Shown piece by piece: positions 23,251 through 35,400 of a stretch of DNA of 64,000 nucleotides (positions are counted from its first letter, which is position 1; each line of letters starts with the position of its first letter). The position numbers and the translations under genes are program-made. Under the pieces are notes generated by a model. It was not told where the DNA came from and did no database searches. It was given only the letters and a program-made list of their open reading frames with translations. Where the stretch lies: assembly GCF_910596095.1 (NCBI RefSeq), contig NC_056550.1, forward strand, positions 28,545,699-28,609,698, written 5' to 3'. Origin of the DNA: Thunnus maccoyii. Its lineage: Eukaryota; Chordata; Actinopteri; Scombriformes; Scombridae.

Positions 23251-23399
23251 TCCCTAAAAATTAGTCATTTCTGAGCGGATTAACTTTTTCCATTAATAAA
23301 ATGTATTTATTTTTAATTTATTTATACTTATGTCATTTTTCATCCTCCATACTCCACATGGCGGTAGTGTGCAACAATAAGATGCCTGATGACGCGCTT

Positions 23400-23474
23400 T
23401 GACCTCAGTGAAGAAGAACTGGACTACCCACAATTCCTTGCCTCCTTCCGTTTTCCAATCATTCGAGTCGTAAG
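23400..23474 (+). promoter_or_regulatory. casc3: casc3 promoter-proximal region and YY1-like start
   Basis: A GC-rich, CpG-rich stretch begins here and runs through exon 1. TCGTAAGATGGCGGAC overlaps the initiator ATG and matches the AAGATGGCGGC element that YY1 uses at many TATA-less promoters. No TATA box is seen. The 5' UTR is probably short. Confidence 0.5.
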
Positions 23475-26400
23475 ATGGCGGACCGGCGGCGAAGGAGGAG
23501 GCGCGTGTCCCAGGACAGCGAGGACGACGACGAGTCCGGTTCGGGCTCGGACAGCGGGAGGTCGGGCTCCCCGGCGACGAAGAGCCGAGGGAGAGAGCCC
23601 GACCCGGTGGAAGCTGTAGCGGGCCGGGTGGAGGCGAAAAAAGACGTGGAGTCCGAGTGTGTGAGTAGCTAACTACCGGGAAGCTAACGGTTAGCTCGCC
23701 GAGCTGACGGCTGCGTCTCCCGGCGGGGAGCTGTGGCAAATAACCCTTCCAGAAAAACTTTTGTCGGCGGTTCAAGTTCTCGCTTTTGCCCCATGTTATC
23801 ACCGGGAAATCACCGATAAATAATTTAACTGTAGAGCAACTTGACTCTCCACGTAAACAACTTAATGTTTCATCCTTAGCCGGCGTTAGCTTCAAGGAAA
23901 CTAACGTTACATTAGTGAAGTTTTTCAACCGTTTGGTAATTTCTGCCAAACAAGTTCTTCATCACATACATATTTAATATGTTATGGTAAATTAAGTGTT
24001 TTTAACGCCGTTAATCCCACTAGTTAACCTGATTGTGTCTCATTATGTGGATCCTAGACGAAAAGGCGCCAGTGGGAAGGCATTTACTCGGGCAGCAGAT
24101 GTGTCCATAACACCGGCTCGGGCTCCTCTGAAACTTTCTGATTTTGTTACTAAAGGTTAAAAGCTGTTGACTGCATACCGGCCAGTTTGTCAGGTAGCCA
24201 GGCAGACATAGTTCCCGCACCGGTATGTATGAGGTGTGAGGAGGCGGTTATGAAAGTGGATTTTTTTTTGGGTTTAACCTCTCAGCTAGGCCCCGCTAGT
24301 GCTGCGGCTCCGTGTAGTCCGGCTGCCACGGTGCTGCACACGTCAACACCGCAGATACATCACCGGGTTACTGTCGGTACAACACACTCTGTGGCCCGGT
24401 TACACTCGTCTTCTGTGTGACACTGACTGAGTTTACATGCACACTAGTGTCCTGGTTTGATCATATTCTGGTTTTGATCATATTCTTGGAATGGAACAAG
24501 AGAAACCTGTTTATTCATCTCCCTGTTTACATGAGTCTAACAGGGTCTAACGGGATCCAGGTTTCTGTCATCTCTGTGCGGTTGTGTCTTGATTCCTCAT
24601 GATCTCAGCTTCTAATTTCGCTACTAACTAAGACGGTTCAGAAACCACACTAGTATCCTGGTGTTGATCACATTCTGGAAGTGGTGTTTATATTAAACAT
24701 GAGAATCTCCGTCGTTTATATCCCTGTTTACTAGGGATGCACAATATTGGATTTTTTGCTGATATCCAATATGCTGATATTTTCCAACTCATTTTGGTGA
24801 TTGCTGATGCTGATACAGATATATGCAAATATTTTTTCCACCCTGTTGAGGAGGCTATTATGCATGCAAGCATAGATTGTACTAAGTATGATCAAGAAGG
24901 ACAATATATGAAGGAAGAACTTTAGAAGACAGGAGCTCAGCATTAAAACTTTAATGAACCTGCCAAGTGGGAGCAGCAGTAGAGTTTTCTTTGAGTTTAT
25001 TAGACAGACAGGATTAATGTGTAGGATTTAATCTCTGGTCCACACTCTGCAGAAGAAGGTGGCGGTAATGCACCTAATACGCTGGTTGCCAACTTTGGTT
25101 ATAAACTAAAAATAATAAGTTTTTTCAAACAGAGTGGTACATCCTGTCCGCCGAGGTGTTTCCTACCTGTGCAGCCGAACACAGCAGCTCCTCTGTGGAC
25201 TGTTTCACCCTGACGGTCCCGGTGTTTCCTCCGCAGGCTCCGCGTCACTCAGCTGTCCGACAGACCAGCTGCTTCTTCCTGCTTTAACCTGAATAACAAA
25301 CCGGGGCTCAGTGCTCCGGTTGGATCCACAGGGAGACACACAGCCAGCTAGCCTCCGCTAAACCCGGCTTGTTATTCAGGTTAAAGTGGGAAGAAGGAGC
25401 GGGTCTGTCAGGCAGCTGAGTTAAGCGGAGCCCGCAGAGGAAGCACCGGGACCGTCGGGGTGAAACAACCCGCGGAGGGAAGCACATTGGTCTGTCATAT
25501 CGGCAGAAATGTTCATTGCTGATATTCAGTTTTAAAGCCTTTATTTCTCACCATCTCTCTCCTCTACCAACAAATGATCAGAATCCGTGATCAGGTGTTT
25601 ACATACCACAGTATCCTGGTTTCTGTTGGAGTAGCATGTCCAGGTTTCTTAAAATCAGGAGATGTTTACATGTGCGACGCAGAACAGGGATACTAGCGCC
25701 CATGTAAACGCATCCACTGCATTCTAGAGAGTTAGTTGTATGGAAGAATCTATCCCAGTTCTTCAGAACAGACCGGGTCAGAACCAGTTCACTACTCAGA
25801 GGCAAACCATGCTCATGTTTTACTGGAGCAATAAACCAAAGGCTGCCTGGGACAGTGAAAATACAACTATAAAGGACATTTTGAGATTCCAAACACCTGT
25901 ACTGTGGGAACATGTGTGATGCTTAACAAGGAGGACACCGATACAAAAACTGCAGCTAAGAAAGCTACAACATGAAGCTGATCCTTTCTTAAAGCAGCAG
26001 TCAGGTGTCTGTAATCATTCCTCCTGTTCATACTGGATATTAAAAGATCCTTCAAATGTGCTTTCAATGGAAGTGATGGAGGCCAAAATCCACAGTGTGT
26101 CCACACAGTCGTTTAAAAGTCTGTGTGAAGCTTCTATTCAGCTTCATCAGTCTGAGTTAGTCATATCAAGTGGATATCTGACACATTTACAGTCTTTTTA
26201 GCATCAAATTCCCTCTTTGTGTTTCCTCGGACAGTGTTTCCCTGTTGAGCTGCAGGTGGAAGTATAGTAACAAAAAGAGGAACTTTGGCACTAAAAAGAC
26301 TGTAACGTTGAAAGATATCTACTTGATTTGACTCATGTAGATTTTAGTCTATGGACTCTGTGTTCTTCATCCTGTTCTTGGCTTTATGAACATGTCAGCT

Positions 26401-29400
26401 GCTACAGAGTGGATGTTATTGTGATTTGATGGACGTAGTTCTGTTTTTGCTTCTTCTACACTCATTCAAACCGACACAGAGATGTTGGTTAAACTTGAGT
26501 CGGGGGGGTCTATCTGTATGGGTCGACCCTTAAGGTTAGTTGTCACGTGAACGGGTTCCTCGGCGCAGATTTCCATTCAGGAATCTGATTGGATGTGTTG
26601 TGAGCTGCGCGAGTATGACGTAAAAGCTTACCACAAATAAACTCAGCTCCACACATGGTTTAACATAAATGCTGTTCCTCTCAGTCGTTCCTTTGATTGA
26701 AGCTGATTGTAGAGTATTACTTGAGGCAGTAATGTTTCATAAATAGATAAATAAATAAATGGATGATTTCCTGGAGCAGCTCTACATTCCTCAGACTACA
26801 AACATCCACGGTGTTGTTGTTTCAGGTTCAGGTGAGACATGAAATCGGATCCACGAAGGTCGGTTTGAGCGACAGATGTATGAAGTTTATCAGATATGTC
26901 CAAACTGGACTTCCTGGATGTGTTTTTCATCGTCTCACCGGCACCTGAAGCACAAAAACACAAAAACAGCCTCTTGTGCCGTTTTGGGTCTGAACGCTCG
27001 ATTAGAAACGAGAGAGAGACGAGGTTTTTGTTTGATTTCCGCCAACAGGAGCAGAGAAATGAACAATCAGTACGATCAACATGTACTCGTCTTCCTCCAG
27101 ATTCACCTCGAGGAAATGACGGAAGTAGCGAATCATTTATTTGAAGCTGCAACGATAAGTCGATTAATCAACTGACAGAAGATTAACCTGCAAAGATTTT
27201 GATAATTGAATAATTATTTAAGCAAAAATAGAGAAAAATATCTTGTTCCAGCTTCCAAAATGTGATTTATTTTTTTTGTTTGTTTGTTTGTTTTCATTCT
27301 TTTATGATAATAAACTGATTGTCTTTGGAGCTTTAGTCGAACAAAACAAAACAAGACATTTTTAAGTATCTTTGGTCTCATTTTTCACATTTTTCTGATA
27401 TTTTGACCAGATGAACTATCGATCAATTGAGAACATAAACAGTAGATTAATCACTAATGAAAATAATAGTTAATTGCAGCCATTGTGTTGTTTTGCACAA
27501 GTCTTGTTCTCTGTTTTCTGAGATGTTCGTCCTTCCTGTTGATACTTTCACTGTTCGGTGGCTGAATTGTTGACTGTTTCTCTCTCGTGTCTTTGCAGGA
27601 GAGTGAGGATGGAGTAGGAGAAGGTAAAGACACGAGAATATTCTATATCATATGATGTTCAGCTGTTGCGTTATCTCTGTAAAAGCCTCTGACACTCAGA
27701 TGATCTTTGTGTCCATCCAGCGGTCCTCTCTGACTACGACAGTGCAGATCCGGAGGAAAACGGCTCCCACTCGGAGGTAAAAACACACCCGATGACTGAA
27801 GCTCAGACCGCCGTCCGTCAGCTACTAATCGATTAGTCGCTAACTATTTTGATCATCTATTAATTGTTTTGAATCATATTTATGTGAATATTTTCTGGTG
27901 TCTTTAGTCCTCTTAAGACAGTAAACTGGTTATTTTTGGGTTGTGGAAAAAACATTTTCATTAATTTTTTACATTTTCTGACAAACGACTAATCGATTAA
28001 TTTAGTTGCAGCTTGATGTAGTAAATGGAAACCTTTTAATAGAAAGATTTAATTAAACAGTTTCACAATCATTCATGTCTGACTAATTTAGGGAAGGCTT
28101 TTATTGTGAAGCATCTACAGGAAATGCAAAGTATTTGTGACTGTTTTTGAATAAAATTTGTTTTATATTTTTAGCGCGAATGTTTTCCTTGATCTGCTTC
28201 TAAAACAAGCTAAACTTCCTGTTCCCTTCAGGGAGTGGAGGAGGAAGAGGAGGCAGAGCAGTACAGCGATGAAGAGGCTCCGGCAGCAGCCAGCGAGCCT
28301 AAACCCTCTGCCGCTGAGGTCCCAACGCAGGGGGAGGAAGAGAGGCATGAGGAGGCAGAGGAGGAGGAGGAGGAGGCAGAGGGGGAGGGAGGAGGAGGAG
28401 GCGGTAAAGAGGAGAGCAAGGTGGAGGAGAAAGGAAACCTAGCCGGAGAGAGACAGAGCGGTGACGGACAGGTGAGACACTCTGAACCTCTCAATTTATC
28501 ACAATAATAATAGTGATGTAAATACTGACTAGAGCATCAACATGGATTAATATGCAGCTGAAAATAGTCCCCAGAACATGCACAGTTTCCCCCAGTTTCA
28601 GTAATGTTTGTTTCAAAATACAGTGGCCAGGAGTCTTAAAAAAAAAAGTTAAATTTGATGTCGCACCACAAGCTGAACACAAAACACATACAGGACAAAC
28701 GAACATTCAGCCAGACAGCAAAAACATTATTACAAAGAAATATTTTTGTACTACGTCTACCTGCAGGAGTCCACAGATGATCCCGAGACGAAGGCGGGAG
28801 GAAAACCCGGCCAGAAGCTCGACGACGACGAGGACAGAAAGAACCCGGCCTACATCCCCAGGAAGGGTCTGTTCTTCGAGCACGACGTCAGAGGACACAC
28901 GCAGGAGGAGGAGAGGTACGGATCGGCAGCGAAGGCGGCGGTTTGATATCAACGTCACTTCCTGTCACTGTTGGGGAGAAAAATCCTGTTTTGTTTGATG
29001 CGTTTCTGCTTGAGGAATATCACGAGTCTAGAGGTGTAACGGACCTCGGCTTTGGGGTTACGGTTCGGTACGTTTTCAGTACCACAGAATAAAAAGGAAG
29101 GTAATAATATTTTGGTCCTTTTATTTTGAAAAAAATAAAACAATGGCTCATCGGCCAGAACTATTACTGGCACAGTTTACCATATTTTCTCTAATATTAG
29201 CCGGGGCCTTTATTTACCTCAACTGCAGAGGGCAGCAGGCCTTTATTGGAAGCAGGCTTATATTAGAGAGACGCCTTTATTCCTAATTCCCTGTTTGATG
29301 AGTATATTTGCTCATATTTTAGTACGAAGCCTCCCTGTTCTCTGATCTGCTTCCGTTTGTTCTGTTAAATTTTTGTTACTGCATTATGCGATTAATAAAA

Positions 29401-32400
29401 TTAAAAGCCTTCAATTCCTTACTTTTATTGTGAAACATTACACAAACATTTCAATATAACTTGTGTGAAGTATGACCGGTCAAGTACGGGAGGGGAAATA
29501 TGGCCACTGTCAGTTAAAAACTAAACAACAGCCAGTTAACAGCACAGTCAAATATCAAATATCAATCAGCTGTCTCTCTAACGTTAGCTTCAAGCTAACT
29601 TTCTTCCTCTCACCTCCAGCTAGCCGAGCTCTCCTCTTGTCTCACGCTTCTGTTTTTTTCCAGTATCTGATTCTTATCGAGTCAGTGTCAAAAGCTTTCG
29701 CTCCTTAATTTTCCTTCGCATATCGCATAACTCTCTCTTTGAATTTGGAGACCCGGCTTTTAATTGAATACCAGCCACTATTAGAGAAAATACGGTAGAT
29801 GTGCAGCAGTGAAAAAGGAAAACAACCTTTCTGCTTCGTGCGAGGAGTCGGGACACCTGCTGACAGCTGGTTTATTCTGATTTACGATCAATCAGAACCG
29901 GTTCTTATTACATGCTGTCCGACCACGTCAGAAATCAAATTTGTTTATTTGTAGTTGTTCCGAACGGCTTCACACTTGTTAGTAGAAGCCCTTTAAACTG
30001 TGTCACGTCTCCTCTCAGACCTAAAGGTCGAAACAGGAAGCTGTGGAAGGACGAGGGTCGCTGGGAGCACGACAGGTTCAGGGAGGAGGAGCAGGCGCCG
30101 AAGAGCCGCGAGGAGCTCATCGCCATCTACGGTTACGACATCCGCAACGGCGGTGGCTCCGGAGAGCGACCGTACAGGCAGCGCAGGCCCCGGTGAGTGC
30201 CTCCTTCACTCTCTCGTAATATACACATATCTATAAATTCATACTCTTACATGAACCGTCACCTCGCTCTCAAAATCATATTTCTTAATCACCTTATACC
30301 AGATTTCCAAAATTCATTTCATGACTGAGTCGAGCATTTTCTCACTTTCCTTGAACATCAAACTGTGGACGCAGCATCCCTCCACACTTCATTCAGTATT
30401 TTTCTAGTTGAAGTACAATAACGATCAGAAGTTTGGACACAGCGTCCCGTTAGTGCGTCCAAATGTTTTATTTAAAAAAAAAAAAAAAAAATTATTTGCA
30501 CACATAAGACACATAAAATCCAGATAATAAAATTTTAAAAAGATGTGAGGGAGAGATCAAGAACATATATAACGGACCTCCCCTCCACATTACAGTGTCT
30601 AAAAACAACTAGACCTATGTTATATATGTTGTTGAGTTGTGTTCTTACATTATCCCAAATGTTTCCAACAAGTTTCAAACTCAGAGAAATCTGTAATTTA
30701 ATCAAAGTAACGGACCGTTTCATTTGGTCGCCTGTCGATGGCGTCATACCTCCTCTACCAAAGAGTAAACACGCACAAGATGCATACAGCGGCGCTGTGT
30801 TTGTCCGCTACAATGGCGTCTACCAAAGAGTAACTTACACACATACAAGATCATACATCGGCGTTGTGGTTGTTCCACACAAACTGTTATAAATTAAATT
30901 ATTTATTATAATTATAATTATAAATATTCAGTGTTTTTACCTGTAATCTCCGGGTCTGTTTGTTCTGGAGAGGAGGAGACCTCTGCAGGTAAAAACATCC
31001 TGAATGATGAACACTGGAGTAATCCTATCCCAGTGAAGCTGGTTATTTAACAACGAAGACAACAACTCCCATGATCCCTTGCTACTTCACACCGTCATCA
31101 CACTCCGTCTGTTGTTTAAAAAATCTAAACTAATATAATTTAGAAACATAATTGACAACAAGAAGCAAAATGAACAGAATAATGAACCAATCAGTAGACG
31201 ACAGATGAAACACAGATAAGCAGAGTGTCTGATGTCTGAGTGTTTGTGTGTCCTGCAGACAGAGTGTGTCTCCCAGCAGAGACAAACGCTGGCGAGAAGG
31301 AGGAGGAGAGCGAGCGGTTCGCTCCTGGCAGAACAGCGGAGGAGGTCCGAACCGAGGAGGAGCTCCGCCTTCATCCATCCATCCCTCCTCTTCCTCCCCT
31401 TCCTCTCTCCCTCTCTCCTCCGCTCAGCGTAGCAGCAACTCTTCCAGACCGCCTCCCTCCCGCAGCAGACCATCCCACCAGAATCAAATGCACCTCCCGC
31501 CTCAGTCCCAGTACAGGAATAACGAATCGAACGCACCCCAGATGCATCCCAGAGACCGACAGGGCTCCAAAGCTCAGTCGGAGCCCGCAGGAGACAGAGG
31601 CGTGGTCAGCAGAGGAGGGCGTGGCGGCGGGGGGAGGGGAGGTCCCTCCGTGGTCATCGAGGACATTACGGTCAGCCAAGGTGGCGTTGGGGACGAGGAT
31701 CGGGGCTTAAGTGCTGTAACGGCGTCGTCAACGTCACATACGAGTAGTTATCAGTCTGCGTTGCCGAGACGACAGCAGCAGGAGCAACGAGGGAGCGCCG
31801 ACAGATCTGCATCTGGATTGGCCGCCTCCACCTCTGACCCCGCCCTACAGTCGTCGTCAGCAGCAGCAGCAGCGACCAATCGGGAAGCTTCTCCTCCCAC
31901 CGAGCGGCCAGTGGAGCGTAAATCATACTCGCTGGCTCGCAGGACTCGCTCTCGGCCCGCGGACCTGGGCAGCAAACAGCCGTCCATGGAGGAGTCTGCA
32001 GCCGGAGGGAACGCCTCCTCCCCCGGCAGTGGGGGAGGGAAAAGCTGGACGGGAGGAGGCAACGGGCCGAGCCAGGCGGGAGGAGGAGGAGGAGGAGGAG
32101 GCGGCGGAGGAGGAGGTGGAGGAGGAGGGGGCGGCGGCGGCGGGGGAGGAGGAGGAGGAGCGCTGACAGAGCTCGACCAGGACGTGGCTCGGCTCAGTCT
32201 GGCCGGACAGAACTGGAGCCAGAGCCCGACCTCGTACATCCGCTCCGAGATGAGAGGTGAGTCTCCGCTCTCAGGTATCCGGTGTCACTTTTGTATTTTT
32301 ATAATTATTTCTATAAATTATAATACTAAAATCAATCCAGTGTGAGGCGCCAGGTAATTTTCCCCTTTTCTTTCTGTTTCTCAAAAAACCACAATACCCA

Positions 32401-35400
32401 TGAACCTCTGCAGCTGTGGAGAAGAAACCAGTCAATAGTGTGAATCTTATTTTAATTCAGGAAGGTAACATGATGACACAGTTTCTAATTAGAATATTAA
32501 CTTCAGATTAGGGCTGCAGTCCGCTGGTCGACTGGTCGATTAGTTGATCGATATGCTCTCGTCCGACTAAATTCTCATTGGTCGAATAATCTCCGTGTTA
32601 TTTTCATAAGGAGAAAAGTGCTACATCAACAGCTTTCCAGGATTAATCCATTATTTCCTGCGGTGGGGGGGACAGACTAACAATTTACCTGTGAAAACAA
32701 CGGGGGTGTATTCAAAACACCCCCGTTGTTTTTACAACTTTGAACTCGCCCAACCTAACGGAGACTGCTGGGTCTAACTGTACTCAACGTTTACTGAACG
32801 GTTACTGAACGTTTACCGAGTCTTTCTCCATAATGACACAACGAGAACCCCCGCCAGCCCCCCAAAAATTTTTTTTTAATATTCGACAGCGTTTGGGAGT
32901 CTCTTAGCAGCGCTGTTCCGGTACGTGAGTCAACCTCTGTGTCGTTGCCTGGGAAACCACTGGTCGCGCGGCTCCATTAAGGAGTATGTTTGCGTAGCGA
33001 GCGGGAAAGAGCGAGGGACAGAGAAGTGACGGTGGATGCGAACGGAGCAGAGGAAAAGGTTAGTAGTAAGTTGTCAGTCTGGCAGTAAATGTACAGCACA
33101 GACTACAGTGTGTCAGTTAATAAATGCTAAAAAGTCACGTCTGTTTCCCCAAATGCTGGAAAGTGAAGGAGGTTAGCTCCAAAGTTAGCAACGATGGGTT
33201 AGCATAACCCGAAGATGCTAAACAGAGAAATACAGAACAGAGAAATGTGTGGCTGCCGAGTTTATTGTGCACTCTGTCCCGTTACGCCCCCCCACCACCA
33301 CTTCAGATTGTACAATCAGTTTTTTCACCAGCGTGATCTGAAGCCTCCGTCTGCCGTTAGCAACACATGGACAGAATTTTAAGATCAGCGATTGGATGTT
33401 TTTGGCTGAAATGCACTCTGGGAGTTGTAGTTAGTTTCTACTCCACAGTTTTCGTGTCCAGTCTCGTTTTGACACGACTGATGAAACAAATCGCTTGTGT
33501 TTCCACTTGAAGCTTTTCTGTTATTAAGACGTCACTTTGAGCTATGAGACATTATAACAGACATATTTCACTGTTTTCTGACGTTACATTGACAAAACGA
33601 TAAATCAGGAAAATAATCAGCAGATGGATGGATAATGATGATAATCGTTACTATCAGCCCTAAAGCAAAGCTCAGTGTTTCAGGCTGCGGTGAGCTTCTA
33701 ACTCCTCACTGCCTCTTGGATCTGCTGAGTTCAGGTTAAGAGATTTCGCTGTTCTGGTTCGTCAGCTTTAGTGTTGAGTCTGCTGACAGCGTCTCAGCTT
33801 TTAAACCCGGTTTTATAGACTCGCCTTCTCGTCTGACAATAAGCCTTTCATGTTTACATAACAGCTCCGTTGTGTTTACGGCTGCAACCAACAGTTCCTT
33901 TCATATCAGTTAATCTGCCACTTATTTCCCAGAATAATCGCTTTGCCTATAAAATGTCAGAAAATAGTGAAACTGTAGTGATCCTGCGATAAGTGACGTC
34001 TTCAAATGTCTTGTTTTTCCTGACCAACTGCCAAAACCCCCCAAAATATATATGTTTGACAAAGAAAAGCATTAAATCACAACGTTTGAGAAGCTGCAAC
34101 AAGATCATTTCTGACATTTTTGCTCATAAAAATGATTATTCGATTATCAAAATAGTTGGTGATTTAATCTTCTGTCAGTGGACTAATTGTTGCAGCTCTA
34201 GTTGTGTTACGGTCAGATTCTCTTTTTATTTATTTTAGCTTTATAGATGATTCTGTACCTGTCTTATATGCTGTTTTTTTACTTGTATGACTGTATTTTA
34301 TGCACTTTTACACTTGAAAATTATTTAAAGTGAACCCGACATCTCTGTCACCCGCAGGCCTCCCGAACCCCATGCACATCCCCGGCGGCCCGCCTCAGTT
34401 CTCCAGCATGGAGGAGATGGGCGTCGGCTCCAACCGGGCCAAACGTTACTCTTCGCAACGTCAGAGAGCCGTACCCGAGCCGGCGCCGCCCATGCACCTG
34501 GGAGTGATGGAGGGACACTACTACGAGCCCAGTAAGATCACACAGTGTGACATCAGACAGAGACGTGAATGAAACATGTTAAATACGTCTGAACAGGTCA
34601 TTTAAAGTCTCACCAACAGTATTTATGTATAAATATGTGAAAGAAACACAACAAAGAAAAGTCTCAAACTTGTTTCAGTCAGTGTTGTTCTTCCTCCTGC
34701 TCACCAGCAGAGGTCAGTAAAAGTCAGAGAACGTCTCAGTGTTTAGAGCTGAAATGATTCATCACTTAAATGCAGGACTCTTTCTCTGTTTGGTATCACT
34801 ATAAACTGAATATCTTAACAAAACCAAACATTGAAAGATGTTAATTTGAGCCCCTTTCAGCTCCAGAGCAGCTGTATGTGTGAACGCAACCGTCTGAATC
34901 AGTCGGACCAGACGTTGAACGGTCTTTACCTGCCTGACCGGGCCCTCGTGTGAATGCAGCAGGTCGTCCTCCAGAGCGTGTTGATGGCGTTTCTATCATG
35001 TGGCCGCTGCTGGATAAACGCAGCAGTCCAGTAAAGCTGTGAGAGGACTTCCTGTCATTTCTCATAGAATAAAAGCAGTTTTATTTCTGATGAAAAGCTT
35101 TAAAACGCTGAATTACAACGGCCGTGTACTTTTTGCGTCATGTCCTGCCTCCTGCACGCTCTGCCCGCCAGGACCAGTATCCTGTCAGTTTATTCCTGTT
35201 CAGAGTGGTGTGTTAACATACTGGGAGTCGGAGACCAGTTAACTGTAGTCGTAATAAACACCTCAACACAGAAAATCTGCACTATTATACACTTAACGTA
35301 CGCTGATAACAATAACGTCTATATCTATTTATGATCAATATAATACGAGAAGTGATCATTTTATTACAAAAATTACAGTATTTATTTTAAGATTGACAAG

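Noticed and set aside
31751-32239. Minus-strand 162-codon frame with poly-proline
   Set aside because: It is the antisense shadow of casc3 exon 7, whose glycine codons read as proline on the other strand.
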